The translations under genes and the position numbers were made by a program. This document shows, piece by piece, positions 1-9,472 of a stretch of DNA of 64,000 bases (positions within the stretch are counted from its first letter, which is position 1; each line of letters opens with the position of its first letter). The stretch comes from Brevundimonas subvibrioides (GTDB taxonomy: Bacteria; Pseudomonadota; Alphaproteobacteria; Caulobacterales; Caulobacteraceae), in contig NZ_CP114542.1 in assembly GCF_027271155.1 (NCBI RefSeq), forward strand, positions 1,488,001 to 1,552,000, given 5' to 3'. A model generated the notes under the pieces. It ran no database searches. It saw only the letters and a list, made by a program, of their open reading frames with translations, and was not told the origin of the DNA.

Positions 1-206
1 CCGCCACCCGCTATGACCACCTGAGCTATCAGGATGTGCTGAGCCAGAACCTGAAGGTCATGGACGCCGCCGCCATCGCCCTGATGCGCGAGTCGGGGAT
101 TCCGATCGTGGTGTTCTCGATCCGCGAGGAAGATTCCCTGCGCAAGGTGCTGAAAGGCAAGGGGACCTTTACCGTTATCGGCGACACAGACCCCAAAGCG
201 GCCTGA
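1..206 (+). CDS. pyrH: UMP kinase, 3' end only
   Basis: The window opens inside this gene; the reading frame starts at base 3 and ends at the TGA at 204-206. About 67 residues are visible, including the C-terminal UMP kinase segment [14 protein letters not shown] followed by PIVVFSI and a closing GTFTVIGD stretch, which is typical of bacterial PyrH (a hexameric kinase of the amino-acid kinase fold that makes UDP from UMP). It lies 25 bases upstream of frr, the usual pyrH-frr arrangement. The N-terminal nucleotide-binding part is outside the window, so integrity of the whole gene cannot be judged. Confidence 0.93.
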   Translation, partial: ATRYDHLSYQDVLSQNLKVMDAAAIALMRESGIPIVVFSIREEDSLRKVLKGKGTFTVIGDTDPKAA

Positions 207-231
207 TACAAGAAACGCACCAGGAGACCAC

Positions 232-789
232 ATGGCCAAGCCCGATCTGAAGACCTATCGCGACCGCATGGACCGCGCCGTGTCCTCCCTGAAGGAGGAA
301 TTCCAGGGCCTGCGGACGGGCCGTGCCAATGCCGGCCTGCTGGATCCGGTCCAGGTCCAGGCCTATGGCTCCTCGTCGCCGCTGAATGCCGTGGCCGCCA
401 TCAGCGTACCCGAGCCGCGCATGATTTCGGTCAGCGTGTGGGACAAGTCGATGGTCGGACCGGTCGAGAAGGCCATCCGCGCGGCGGGTCTGGGCCTGAA
501 CCCCATCGTCGACGGCCAGACCCTGCGCATCCCCGTGCCGCCCCTGACCGAGGAGCGCCGCCGGGAGCTGGCCAAGCTGGCCGGCAAATATGCCGAACAG
601 CAGAAGATCGCCGTCCGCAACGTGCGCCGCGACGCCAACGACGACCTGAAGAAGGCCGAGAAGGCGGGCGAGATCAGCCAGGACGATCAGAAAAAAATGG
701 AGACCGAGGTCCAGAAGGACACCGATGCGGCCATCAAGCGTATCGACGAGACCTTGAAGACCAAGGAAGTTGAGATCATGCAGGTTTGA
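232..789 (+). CDS. frr: Ribosome recycling factor
   Basis: The product has 185 residues, the normal length for RRF, which with EF-G splits the post-termination ribosome. Recognisable family segments are the N-terminal helix with [13 protein letters not shown] (about 22-34), the domain II region containing VSVWDKSMV (about 68-76), and the C-terminal helices rich in Lys and Glu. The ATG at 232 is preceded by an AGGAGA Shine-Dalgarno 6 bases upstream. It follows pyrH and precedes uppS, the standard alphaproteobacterial order. Confidence 0.97.
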   Translation: MAKPDLKTYRDRMDRAVSSLKEEFQGLRTGRANAGLLDPVQVQAYGSSSPLNAVAAISVPEPRMISVSVWDKSMVGPVEKAIRAAGLGLNPIVDGQTLRIPVPPLTEERRRELAKLAGKYAEQQKIAVRNVRRDANDDLKKAEKAGEISQDDQKKMETEVQKDTDAAIKRIDETLKTKEVEIMQV

Positions 790-823
790 GGGCCTCCTCT
801 CACCTCGACAGAACGGATTATCG

Positions 824-1579
824 ATGACGGCCCAACCCGGCGGTCTGCCAGCCTCTGAGATCGGGCCCCGGCATGTCGCACTGATCATGGACGGAAACGG
901 TCGCTGGGCGCAGGCGCGGGGACTGCCGCGCGCCATGGGTCACCGCGAGGGCGTGCAGGCGCTGAAGCGCACCGTCCAGGCCGCGCCCGATTTCGGCATC
1001 GAATGCCTGACGGTGTTCGGCTTCTCGACCGAGAACTGGCGTCGTCCGGTCGAGGAGGTGTCCGACCTGATGGGTCTGGTCCGGTCCTATGTGTCCAGCG
1101 ACCTGAACCGGCTGGCGCGCGAGGGTGTGCGGGTGCGGGTGCTGGGCCGCCGCACCGGCCTGCCCAGCGACATCGACGCCATCGTCGAGCGGGCAGAGCG
1201 GACGACGGCGCATAACGACAAATTCCTGCTTCAGGTGGCCTTCAACTACGGCGGCCGTGCCGACATCGTCGATGCAGCCCAGGCCCACGTCGATCGCGTG
1301 CTGGCGGGGCAGGCGACGGGCCCGCTGGACGAGGACATGCTGGGCATGGGCCTGTCGACCGCCGGATCACCTCCGGTGGACGCCATTGTGCGGACCTCGG
1401 GCGAGCAGCGGCTGTCGAACTTCCTCCTGTGGGAGGCCGCCTATGCGGAGCTGATCTATCAGGACGTCCTGTGGCCGGATTACGGGCCAAACGCCCTGGC
1501 CGACGTGGTCCGGCAGTACCGGGCGCGCGACCGCCGGTTCGGGTCCGTGTCCGTCGCCCCGGCCCTCGCGGTCGGCTGA
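824..1579 (+). CDS. uppS: Undecaprenyl (isoprenyl) diphosphate synthase
   Basis: This 251-residue cis-prenyltransferase makes the C55 lipid carrier used for peptidoglycan and polysaccharide synthesis from FPP and IPP. The signature IMDGNGRWA begins at residue 21, with the catalytic Asp at 23, and the C-terminal family block FLLWEAAYAEL is present. The frame stays open upstream into frr, but the ATG at 824 gives the family's normal N-terminus, so it is preferred over the in-frame ATG at 770. The stop codon overlaps the cdsA start (TGATG), implying translational coupling. Confidence 0.96.
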   Translation: MTAQPGGLPASEIGPRHVALIMDGNGRWAQARGLPRAMGHREGVQALKRTVQAAPDFGIECLTVFGFSTENWRRPVEEVSDLMGLVRSYVSSDLNRLAREGVRVRVLGRRTGLPSDIDAIVERAERTTAHNDKFLLQVAFNYGGRADIVDAAQAHVDRVLAGQATGPLDEDMLGMGLSTAGSPPVDAIVRTSGEQRLSNFLLWEAAYAELIYQDVLWPDYGPNALADVVRQYRARDRRFGSVSVAPALAVG

Positions 1580-2403
1580 TGGCGATTCGGGTGCGCGACA
1601 TCGGGCTTCGCGCCGCCTCCGCCATCGTTCTGGCTCCGGCAGCGGGCCTGGCCACCTGGCTGGGCGGGCCGTGGTTCCTGGCCCTTCTGGTCGCCGCAGC
1701 CGCCCTGTTGTCGGCCGAATGGGCGATGATGAGCGCCCCCAGGGCCTGGCGGGCGACGGGCGCGGCCGTGTTTCTGGGCCTGCTGTGCGCGATCCTGACG
1801 GTTCATGCCCAGCAGCTGTCGCTGTCTCTGGTGCTTCTGGTCTTCGGCGCGGTCGCGGCCGCCCTGTATGCTCGGGCCCGGGGGCAGGAGGCGCTGGATG
1901 CTGCCTATGGCGTGCTCTACCTCGGCTGGCCGGCGGTGCTGGTCATCTGGTTGCGCAACGGTCAGGCCGACGATGCCTCGGGCCTGCACTGGACGGTCTT
2001 CGTGCTGGCGGTGACCTGGGCCTCCGACATCGCCGCCTATGTTTTCGGCAGCCTGCTGGGAGGTCCGAAACTCTGGCCCCGTTTTTCGCCGAACAAGACC
2101 TGGTCCGGCTTTCTGGGTGGGCTGCTGGCCGGGGTCGGGGCGGGCGCGACGATCGCGGCCTGGCTGGACATGGGGCCGCTGACCGTCCTGTGGGGCGGTG
2201 CCCTGGGTCTGGCGGGAGCCCTGGCCACCATGGCGGGTGACCTGTGGGAATCGGCGCTGAAACGGCGCTTTGGGGTCAAGGATGCGGGCAAGCTGATCCC
2301 GGGACACGGGGGGCTGCTCGACCGGGTGGACGGGCTGATGTTCGCCATCGTCGTGGTGGCGGCCGGTCGGCTGGGCGTGCTGCTGCTGGAGGGCGGCGCA
2401 TGA
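1579..2403 (+). CDS. cdsA: Phosphatidate cytidylyltransferase
   Basis: The product is a 274-residue polytopic membrane protein that converts phosphatidic acid and CTP to CDP-diacylglycerol, the precursor of all phospholipids. Repeated hydrophobic segments run through the first 230 residues. The CDP-diglyceride synthase signature is near the C-terminus ([19 protein letters not shown] followed by LLDRVDGL, about 233-260). The ATG at 1579 overlaps the uppS stop; the frame is open further upstream inside uppS but those starts would add a non-membrane Arg-rich extension. Its own stop overlaps the dxr start as ATGA. Confidence 0.95.
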   Translation: MAIRVRDIGLRAASAIVLAPAAGLATWLGGPWFLALLVAAAALLSAEWAMMSAPRAWRATGAAVFLGLLCAILTVHAQQLSLSLVLLVFGAVAAALYARARGQEALDAAYGVLYLGWPAVLVIWLRNGQADDASGLHWTVFVLAVTWASDIAAYVFGSLLGGPKLWPRFSPNKTWSGFLGGLLAGVGAGATIAAWLDMGPLTVLWGGALGLAGALATMAGDLWESALKRRFGVKDAGKLIPGHGGLLDRVDGLMFAIVVVAAGRLGVLLLEGGA

Positions 2404-3596
2404 TCCGGCGGCGGGTGAGCGTCCTGGGTTCGACGGGCTCGGTCGGGACCTCGACCCTCGATCTGATGGAGCACGGCCAGGCCGCGGGATCGGCCGCGTT
2501 CCAGGTCGTGGCCCTGACCGGCGGGGCCAATATCGAGCGTCTGGCCGGACAGGCCCGGCGCTGGCGGCCGGAAATCGCCGTGACGGCCGACCCGGCACGG
2601 CTGGACGAGCTTCGCGCGGCGCTGGACGGCACAGGCATAGCGGTCGCTGCGGGCGAACAGGCGGTCATCGAGGCGGCGACGCGTCCGACGGATCTGGTCA
2701 TGGCCTCCATCGTGGGCGCGGCGGGTCTGAAGTCCGCCTGGGCGGCGGCGGCGACCGGGGCGACGCTCGCCCTCGCCAACAAGGAAAGTCTGGTCTGCTG
2801 CGGCTCCAGCCTGATCGAGCGGGTCCGCGCCCACGGCGGGCGACTGATCCCGGTCGATTCCGAGCATTCCGCCATCTTCCAGGTGTTTCCGGCCGAGACG
2901 CCGGACCATGTCGCACGGCTGATCCTGACCGCCTCGGGCGGCCCGTTTCGCACGACCTCGCGCGAGGCGATGGCCGCCATGACGCCGGAGCAGGCCGTGG
3001 CCCACCCCAACTGGAGCATGGGGGCCAAGATCTCGGTAGACAGCGCCACCATGGCCAACAAGGGCCTGGAGATGATCGAGGCGGCCTATCTGTTCGGCAT
3101 GTCGGCCCAAAAGATCGACGTCGTGGTGCATCCGGAATCGATCATCCACAGCCTGGTCGAATACATCGACGGCTCGACCCTGGCCCAGATGGGACCGCCG
3201 GACATGCGCACGCCCATCGCCTGCGCCCTGGCCTGGCCCGAGCGACTGGCCTGGCCGGCCCCCCGGCTGGACCTCGCGGCCCTTGGCAAACTCACGTTCG
3301 AGGCCCCCGATCCGGTGCGGTTTCCGGCCCTGCGGCTGGCGCGTGAGGCGCTGGAGGCGGGGGCGGGGGCACCGACCGTCTTCAATGCGGCGAACGAGGT
3401 CGCGGCCCTGGCCTTTCTTGACCGTCGTCTGGCCTTTCTCAATATTGCCGCAGTCATCGCCGAAACGCTTGATCGGATGACGAAGACGGGGCCGGGTTCC
3501 GGTTACGACGACGCCTGCGCGGGGGCTCTGGCCCTCGATGCGGACGCCCGTCGTGTCGCGGTCGGGATCGTCCAGGACATGGCGATCGCCGCCTGA
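2400..3596 (+). CDS. dxr: 1-deoxy-D-xylulose-5-phosphate reductoisomerase
   Basis: The 398-residue product is the second enzyme of the non-mevalonate isoprenoid pathway, making MEP from DXP with NADPH. The N-terminal dinucleotide motif [11 protein letters not shown] is at about 10-20. The metal- and substrate-binding segments [10 protein letters not shown] and ASGGPFR follow in the middle, with NKGLEMIEA after them. The ATG at 2400 overlaps the cdsA stop by four bases. Other MEP-pathway functions in this window are the fused ispDF near 61.5-62.6 kb; uppS upstream consumes the pathway's product. Confidence 0.97.
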   Translation: MIRRRVSVLGSTGSVGTSTLDLMEHGQAAGSAAFQVVALTGGANIERLAGQARRWRPEIAVTADPARLDELRAALDGTGIAVAAGEQAVIEAATRPTDLVMASIVGAAGLKSAWAAAATGATLALANKESLVCCGSSLIERVRAHGGRLIPVDSEHSAIFQVFPAETPDHVARLILTASGGPFRTTSREAMAAMTPEQAVAHPNWSMGAKISVDSATMANKGLEMIEAAYLFGMSAQKIDVVVHPESIIHSLVEYIDGSTLAQMGPPDMRTPIACALAWPERLAWPAPRLDLAALGKLTFEAPDPVRFPALRLAREALEAGAGAPTVFNAANEVAALAFLDRRLAFLNIAAVIAETLDRMTKTGPGSGYDDACAGALALDADARRVAVGIVQDMAIAA

Positions 3597-3633
3597 TGGC
3601 GTCTCGCGGACAGGAAACGGGGACGACGAGCGA

Positions 3634-4851
3634 ATGCTGAATGCCTTGGCGCAGGTCCTGATGACGGTCGTGCCGTTCCTGATGGTGCTGACGGTCATCG
3701 TCACGATTCACGAACTGGGTCACTTCCTCGTCGCGCGGTATTTCGGGGTGAAGGTCGACCGGTTCGCCATCGGCTTCGGCAAGGCGATCTTCAGCCGCAC
3801 CGACCGCCACGGCATCGAATGGCGGATCGGCTGGCTGCCGCTGGGGGGCTATGTGAAGTTCTCGGGCGACATGGATGCCTCCAGCGTGCCCGACAGCCGG
3901 GGTCTGGACACGCTGAAGCGCGAGATCGTGGCCGAGAAGGGTGTCGGGGCCGAGCGCGACTATTTCCATTTCAAGCCGATCTGGCAGCGGATGCTGATCG
4001 TCGCCGCCGGGCCGGTGTCGAACTTCGTCCTGGCTATCGCGATCTTTACGGTCCTGTTTTCGGTGGTCGGGGTCACGCTGCGGCCCGCGCGCATTGTGGA
4101 GGTCGTGGCGGGTTCGCCCGCAGCGACGGCGGGCTTTCAGGTCGGGGACCTGATCACCGAGATCAACGGCAGCCCGGTTCGGGATCGCAGTGACGTGAGC
4201 CGCCGCACCAGCCTGTCGAGCGGTGATCCGCTGCGCTTCACCGTCGAACGTGCGGGACAGCGACTGATCCTCATCGCTACGCCGGAGCGCCGCGTGCAGG
4301 AGGACCCTCTGGCCGGGCGAACGAACATGGGCCAACTCGGCGTTCTGCTGTCGTCCACGGCGGCCGAAACCCGCCAGATCCGCTACAATCCGATCGAGGC
4401 GGTCGGGGAGGGCGTGCGTCAGACCGGAAACGTTCTGGGCACGACGCTGAACTACATCGGTCGCATCTTCACCGGCCGCGAGAACGGCGACCAGCTCAGC
4501 GGACCGCTCGGCATCGCCAAGGCATCCGGGGCCCTGACGAACGCGGCCGTCGCGGCCAATCCCGACCCCGGGGCCATGGCCATCAACCTGCTTCTGACGA
4601 TGACGAGCTTTGCCGCCATACTTTCGATCGGAATCGGCTTTCTAAACCTGTTGCCCATCCCGGTTCTGGATGGCGGTCATCTGGTTTTCTACGCCTATGA
4701 GGCTGTGGCGAGAAAACCTGTGGCGGCCAGTGTTCAGGAGGCGGGGTATCGGGTCGGTCTTGCTTTGCTGGCGGGATTGATGTTGTTCGCGACCTGGAAC
4801 GACCTGCAGAAGTTGAACCTGTTCAAATTCCTGGGCGGGCTCGTCTCGTGA
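3634..4851 (+). CDS. rseP: Site-2 intramembrane metalloprotease RseP (MmpA in Caulobacter)
   Basis: This 405-residue inner-membrane zinc protease has HELGH at residues 26-30 in the first membrane segment, a central PDZ domain (about 125-215), and the C-terminal LLPIPVLDGGH block that carries the third zinc ligand. Family members cut transmembrane substrates after a first periplasmic cleavage; the Caulobacter orthologue MmpA releases the polarity factor PodJ, which suggests but does not prove the same role here. The ATG at 3634 was chosen because upstream in-frame codons fall inside the end of dxr. It lies directly before bamA, a conserved pairing. Confidence 0.94.
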   Translation: MLNALAQVLMTVVPFLMVLTVIVTIHELGHFLVARYFGVKVDRFAIGFGKAIFSRTDRHGIEWRIGWLPLGGYVKFSGDMDASSVPDSRGLDTLKREIVAEKGVGAERDYFHFKPIWQRMLIVAAGPVSNFVLAIAIFTVLFSVVGVTLRPARIVEVVAGSPAATAGFQVGDLITEINGSPVRDRSDVSRRTSLSSGDPLRFTVERAGQRLILIATPERRVQEDPLAGRTNMGQLGVLLSSTAAETRQIRYNPIEAVGEGVRQTGNVLGTTLNYIGRIFTGRENGDQLSGPLGIAKASGALTNAAVAANPDPGAMAINLLLTMTSFAAILSIGIGFLNLLPIPVLDGGHLVFYAYEAVARKPVAASVQEAGYRVGLALLAGLMLFATWNDLQKLNLFKFLGGLVS

Positions 4852-7352
4852 GCCGACGCCAGCCCTTATTGGTTTCCCGAATGATCCTGAACCACCCGCG
4901 CGCCGCCAACACCCCGGCCGACAGAACTCTGCGAGGCGGTTTCGTCGCCACCGCCAGCCTGATCGCCCTTATGGCGGCCGGCCCGGCGCTGGCCCAGACG
5001 CCGCCGCCCGCGCCGAACGTCCAGCCCGGGGCGCTTCAGGCCACGGGCCAGGCCCCGACCGCCCCGCCGACCGAGACGGGCGTGGTCAATCGCATTCTCG
5101 TGCAGGGCAACCAGCGGATCGACCAGACCACGGTCCTGTCCTATCTGCCGATCCAGCCGGGCGACACGATCGATCCGGTCGTCCTGGACGTCGCCATCCG
5201 CACCCTGACGCGGACCCAGCTGTTCGCCGACGTCCAGATCGGGCTTCAGGACAATGGCGACCTGATTATCCGCATCGTCGAGAACCCCATCATCAACCAG
5301 GTGGTGTTCGAAGGGAACGGTTCGATCAAGGAGGACAAGCTGCGGGAGGAGGTCACCATCTCTCCGCGCGGCATCTATACCCGTGCCCGGGTCCAGGAGG
5401 ACGTGGGCAAGCTGATCGAGCTCTATCGTCTGTCCGGCCGGATCTCGGCGACGGTCACGCCCAAGCTGGTCCAGCTGGAACAGAACCGCGTCGACGTCGT
5501 CTTCGAGATCGACGAAGGCCCCGAAACCGGCGTGCAGGCCATCACCTTCCTGGGCAACCAGGCCTTCTCGGATTCCGAGCTGCAGGAGGTCATGGTCACC
5601 AAGGAATCGGCCTGGTTCCGTCTGTTCACCAAGAACGACAACTACGACCCCGGCCGCCTGGACTACGATCGCGAGCAGCTGCGCAAATTCTATACGAACC
5701 GGGGTTATTACGATTTCCGCATCACCTCGGCCGTCGCCGAGCTGGCTCCCGATGACAGCGCGTTCGGCGTTACCCTGACCGTGGACGAGGGGGACCGCTA
5801 CAATTTCGGCACCATCGACGTGGTGACCGAGAACGATCGCCTGAACGCCGACTTCCTCAAGCTTCTGCTGCCGATCCAGTCCGGCGATCTGTACGAGAGC
5901 GACAAGATCGAAAGCTCGGTCGATGCGCTGACCTTCGCCGCCGGTTCGGCCGGCTATGCCTTTGTCGACATCAATCCGACCTATCGTGCCAATCCGGACA
6001 CTGACACCGTCGATGTGACCTTCAACATCTCCGAGGGCCAGCGCGTCTATGTCGACCGCATCAACGTCATCGGCAATACGCGGACGATCGACCCGGTCAT
6101 CCGTCGCGAACTGTTGCTGACCGAGGGCGACGCCTTCAACCGCACCCTGGTCGAGCGCTCGCGCAACAACCTGCGGGGCCTGGGCTTCTTCAAGGACGTG
6201 ACCATCGAGGAGGAGCGCGGCTCCGCCCCCGACCGCTCGATCGTGAACGTCACCGTCGAGGAACAGCCCACGGGTGAGCTTTCCGTCGGGGCCGGCTTCA
6301 GCTCGGTCGACAGTTTCGTCGTCAACCTCGGGATTTCGGAGCGGAATTTCCGCGGCCGGGGTCAGAACGTCGTGGCCCGCGTCGAGTGGGGCTCGCTGCG
6401 TCAGCAGATCGATTTCCGCTTCACCGAGCCCCGCTTCCTGGGTCGCGACATCGGCGCGGGCTTCGACGTGTTCCACTCGCGATACGACTTCCAGCAGGAG
6501 TCGTCGTTCGACTATCGCTCGACCGGTGCGAGCCTGCGTTTGTCTTATCCGCTGAACGGCTACAGCCGGCTGGCGACGCGATACACCATCAAGGATGACG
6601 AGATCATCGTGCCCGTCGGCTACTGCTCGGGCGCGGGACAGGGGTCGGCGGCCCTGTGCGAACAGATCGGTGCCTCGCTGAACTCCGCGATCGGCTATAC
6701 GCTGCTGGTGGACCGTCGGAACGATCCCATCCGCCCGACGCGCGGCTGGACCGGATCGCTGCGCCAGGACTTTGCCGGTCTGGGTGGCGATGTGAACTAT
6801 GTGAAGACCGAGGTCGAAACGACGGCCTACTACGGCATCACACCCGACTGGATCGTCAGCGTCACCGGCTCGGCAGGCTATGTGTCGGGCTGGGCCGGGG
6901 ATGCGATCCGCATCAACGACCGCTTCTTCAAGGGCGGCAACACCTTCCGCGGGTTCGAGAACGCCGGCATGGGTCCGCGCGACCTGGCCACGAATGACTC
7001 TCTGGGCGGTAACTTCTATGCGGTCGGCAGTGTCGAGCTGACCCTGCCGAACGGCCTGCCGGAGCAATACGGCATCAAGACCTCGCTGTTCGCCGACGTC
7101 GGAACGCTGGGCGTGCTCGACGACCGCTACACGGTCAACGCCACGACCGGATTGTCCAGCGCCTGCCCCGACGGCGCCGTCATCGGCGACGCCTGCGTGG
7201 CCGACGACCTGTCGCTGCGCGCCTCGGTCGGCCTGAGCGTGCACTGGAAGGCGCCCGTCGGTCCGATCCGGTTCGACTTCTCCAAGATCCTCAGCTCCGA
7301 AGACTACGACCGCACCGAAACCTTCCGCTTCTCCACCTCCACCCAGTTCTAA
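4848..7352 (+). CDS. bamA: Outer-membrane protein assembly factor BamA
   Basis: The product is 834 residues from the GTG at 4848, or 823 from the ATG at 4881. It has a signal peptide (hydrophobic FVATASLIALMAAG, cleavage near ALAQ), five POTRA-type repeats over roughly residues 80-430, then a C-terminal 16-stranded barrel. The barrel contains the FKGGNTFRGF loop segment (about 693-702) and ends in Phe, the usual outer-membrane C-terminal residue. BamA is the essential insertase for outer-membrane beta-barrels. The GTG overlaps the rseP stop by four bases; neither start has a strong Shine-Dalgarno. Confidence 0.96.
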   Translation: MSRRQPLLVSRMILNHPRAANTPADRTLRGGFVATASLIALMAAGPALAQTPPPAPNVQPGALQATGQAPTAPPTETGVVNRILVQGNQRIDQTTVLSYLPIQPGDTIDPVVLDVAIRTLTRTQLFADVQIGLQDNGDLIIRIVENPIINQVVFEGNGSIKEDKLREEVTISPRGIYTRARVQEDVGKLIELYRLSGRISATVTPKLVQLEQNRVDVVFEIDEGPETGVQAITFLGNQAFSDSELQEVMVTKESAWFRLFTKNDNYDPGRLDYDREQLRKFYTNRGYYDFRITSAVAELAPDDSAFGVTLTVDEGDRYNFGTIDVVTENDRLNADFLKLLLPIQSGDLYESDKIESSVDALTFAAGSAGYAFVDINPTYRANPDTDTVDVTFNISEGQRVYVDRINVIGNTRTIDPVIRRELLLTEGDAFNRTLVERSRNNLRGLGFFKDVTIEEERGSAPDRSIVNVTVEEQPTGELSVGAGFSSVDSFVVNLGISERNFRGRGQNVVARVEWGSLRQQIDFRFTEPRFLGRDIGAGFDVFHSRYDFQQESSFDYRSTGASLRLSYPLNGYSRLATRYTIKDDEIIVPVGYCSGAGQGSAALCEQIGASLNSAIGYTLLVDRRNDPIRPTRGWTGSLRQDFAGLGGDVNYVKTEVETTAYYGITPDWIVSVTGSAGYVSGWAGDAIRINDRFFKGGNTFRGFENAGMGPRDLATNDSLGGNFYAVGSVELTLPNGLPEQYGIKTSLFADVGTLGVLDDRYTVNATTGLSSACPDGAVIGDACVADDLSLRASVGLSVHWKAPVGPIRFDFSKILSSEDYDRTETFRFSTSTQF

Positions 7353-7384
7353 GCCGGGCCGTTCCGGCCTCCATAAGGTTACCC

Positions 7385-7975
7385 ATGAAACTCCTCGCTC
7401 TCGGCGCTTTCGCCCTGGCCTCCTTCGCCGCCATCGCCGCCCCCTCGGCCGCTTCGGCCCAGACCGCCGGCCCCCAGAACCCCGGACCCGTGATCCCCGG
7501 CGTCTGCGTCTATTTCAACCAGCGCCTGCTGGCCCAATCGACGGTCGGTCAATCCGTTCAGGCTCGCATGGAGCAGCTGGCGACCGAGGTTCAGGGTGAA
7601 CTGGCCCCCTATGGCACGGCGATCCAGACCGAAATCACCGCCCTGCAGCAGGGTGGCCAGGCCGCCGATCCGGACGGCTCGCGCCGAACCGCGCTGCAGC
7701 AGCGAATCCAGGAAGCCCAGGCCCTGGAACAGACCCGCCAGGACGAGCTGCGTTACACCCTGGGTGAGCAGCGCCGCCTGATCTCGGCCCAGGTCGAACC
7801 GATCCTGGTCGCCGTGTATCAGGAACGGGGCTGTGGCCTGCTGCTGGACCGCGAAAGCGTGTTCATCGCCAACCCTGCCATGGACGTGACCGACACGGTC
7901 ATGGAGCGCCTGAACGCGGCCCTGCCGTCGCTCAGCTTCAACCGCCTGCCGGTGCCGGTCCAACAGGCCCAGTAG
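7385..7975 (+). CDS. OmpH/Skp-family periplasmic chaperone
   Basis: The 196-residue product has a clear signal peptide (positively charged start, alanine-rich core, cleavage near ASAQ at about 27). A helical, Gln- and Glu-rich middle with coiled-coil character follows, as in Skp, which shields unfolded outer-membrane proteins in the periplasm. It sits 32 bases after bamA and just before lpxD, the conserved bamA-ompH-lpxD order, which supports the call more than primary sequence does. The N-terminal block VYFNQRLLAQS followed by Gln-rich helices is typical of alphaproteobacterial OmpH. Confidence 0.87.
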   Translation: MKLLALGAFALASFAAIAAPSAASAQTAGPQNPGPVIPGVCVYFNQRLLAQSTVGQSVQARMEQLATEVQGELAPYGTAIQTEITALQQGGQAADPDGSRRTALQQRIQEAQALEQTRQDELRYTLGEQRRLISAQVEPILVAVYQERGCGLLLDRESVFIANPAMDVTDTVMERLNAALPSLSFNRLPVPVQQAQ

Positions 7976-7984
7976 GCGTTCGGC

Positions 7985-8986
7985 ATGATGCCCGACGCCC
8001 GGTTCTTCACCACGTCGGCACCGCTCGGCCTCGACGACCTCGTTGCCCTGACGGGTGGCGAGGTCGTTCGCCGTTCGGGGGCTACCGTGTCGCGCGTGGC
8101 CCCGCTGGCCGAGGCGGATGCGGCCTGCGTCGCCTTCATGGCGGATCGCAAATTCGCTGCGGCCCTGTCGGCCTCCGGTGCGGGCGTGGTCATCGTGCCG
8201 CCGTCCGCGGTCGAGGTGGCGCCCGCCGGAGCGGCCGTGATCGTCTCACGAGAGCCCCAGGCCGCCTGGGCCCGGGTCGCGGCCCGGCTGCATCGACCCG
8301 TCACGCTGGAGGCGGCCATCGGGCGCGACGTCTGCGAAGACGACACGGTCGTTCTGGAGCCGGGCGTGGTCGTCGGTCGGGGTGCCCGGATCGGACGCAG
8401 GAGCCGGATCGGGGCCAATACCGTCATCGGCCCCGGCGTTCAGATCGGGCGTGACTGTGCCATCGGTTCGGGGGCCTCGATCGGATTCGCCCTGATCGGC
8501 GACCGGGTGAAGATCTATGCCGGGGTGCGGATCGGAGAGGCCGGTTTCGGGGCTGCAGGGGCCGCCGGCGGGCCCGTCGACGTTCCCCAGCTGGGCCGCG
8601 TCATCCTGCAGGACGGCGTGACCGTCGGGGCCAACACCTGCATCGACCGCGGGGCCTATGGCGACACCGTCGTCGGCGAGAACACCAAGATCGATAATCT
8701 GGTCCAGATCGCGCACAATTGCATCATCGGCCGGAACTGCCTGATCGCCGCCCATACCGGCATTTCCGGCTCCTGCACGGTCGGTGACAATGTGATGTTC
8801 GGCGGCAAGGCGGGGATCGGCGACCATCTGTCGATCGGCGACGGCGCGCGGGTCGCAGGCGGTGCGGGCGTGCTGGCCGACATCCCGGCGGGCGAGACCT
8901 GGTCGGGCTATCCCGCCAAACCGATCCGTCAGTTCTTGCGCGAGGCCGTCTGGCTTGCCAGACAGGTGAACCGCAAGAAGGACTGA
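7985..8986 (+). CDS. lpxD: UDP-3-O-acylglucosamine N-acyltransferase
   Basis: This 333-residue protein adds the second acyl chain in lipid A synthesis. The N-terminal uridine-binding domain covers about 1-105. It is followed by a left-handed beta-helix of hexapeptide repeats (repeated I/V-G-x-x patterns, about 115-300) containing the NLVQIAHNC segment with the family's catalytic His. Two adjacent ATG codons occur at 7985 and 7988; the first is used here. The downstream gene fabZ begins on the base after the stop codon. Confidence 0.96.
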   Translation: MMPDARFFTTSAPLGLDDLVALTGGEVVRRSGATVSRVAPLAEADAACVAFMADRKFAAALSASGAGVVIVPPSAVEVAPAGAAVIVSREPQAAWARVAARLHRPVTLEAAIGRDVCEDDTVVLEPGVVVGRGARIGRRSRIGANTVIGPGVQIGRDCAIGSGASIGFALIGDRVKIYAGVRIGEAGFGAAGAAGGPVDVPQLGRVILQDGVTVGANTCIDRGAYGDTVVGENTKIDNLVQIAHNCIIGRNCLIAAHTGISGSCTVGDNVMFGGKAGIGDHLSIGDGARVAGGAGVLADIPAGETWSGYPAKPIRQFLREAVWLARQVNRKKD

Positions 8987-9472
8987 GTGCGCGTGACAGA
9001 TCCCACGACCACCGAAGACATCCGAATCGACTACGCCGAGGTGATGCGCCGTCTGCCGCATCGCTATCCCTTCCTGCTGGTCGACAAGGCCGAGGCCTTC
9101 GTGCCCGCGACCTCGATCGTCGGCATCAAGAACGTGACCCACAACGAGCCGTTTTTTCCGGGCCATTTCCCGATCGATCCGGTCATGCCGGGGGTGCTGA
9201 TCGTGGAGGCCATGGCCCAGACGGGCGCCCTGCTGATGTCCAAGACCCTGGATGTCGCCGTGGCCGACAAGGTCATCATGTTCATGTCGATCGACGGCGT
9301 CCGCTTCAGGAAACCCGCCCGGCCCGGCGATCAGCTGCGCATGGAGGTCAAGGTGATCCGCGCGCGGGGCGACGCCTACAAATTCCGGGGCGAGACCTTT
9401 ATCGACGGCAAGCTGGCCGCGGAGGCCGAGTTCATGGCCATGGTGGTCAAGGTCGACCAGCCCGCGACATGA
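8987..9472 (+). CDS. fabZ: 3-hydroxyacyl-ACP dehydratase FabZ
   Basis: The 161-residue hot-dog-fold dehydratase removes water from beta-hydroxyacyl-ACP in fatty acid elongation and competes with LpxA for hydroxyacyl-ACP. The active-site block FFPGHFP carries His60, and Glu74 lies in VEAMAQ; both are intact. A GTG at 8987 immediately after the lpxD stop is the most plausible start; a second GTG (8993) lies two codons downstream. The stop overlaps the lpxA ATG as ATGA. Confidence 0.96.
   Translation: MRVTDPTTTEDIRIDYAEVMRRLPHRYPFLLVDKAEAFVPATSIVGIKNVTHNEPFFPGHFPIDPVMPGVLIVEAMAQTGALLMSKTLDVAVADKVIMFMSIDGVRFRKPARPGDQLRMEVKVIRARGDAYKFRGETFIDGKLAAEAEFMAMVVKVDQPAT

Noticed and set aside
4866..7244. 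A 792-codon open frame antisense to bamA
   Set aside because: It mirrors the codon structure of bamA in a GC-rich genome, and its translation is low-complexity with no recognisable family.
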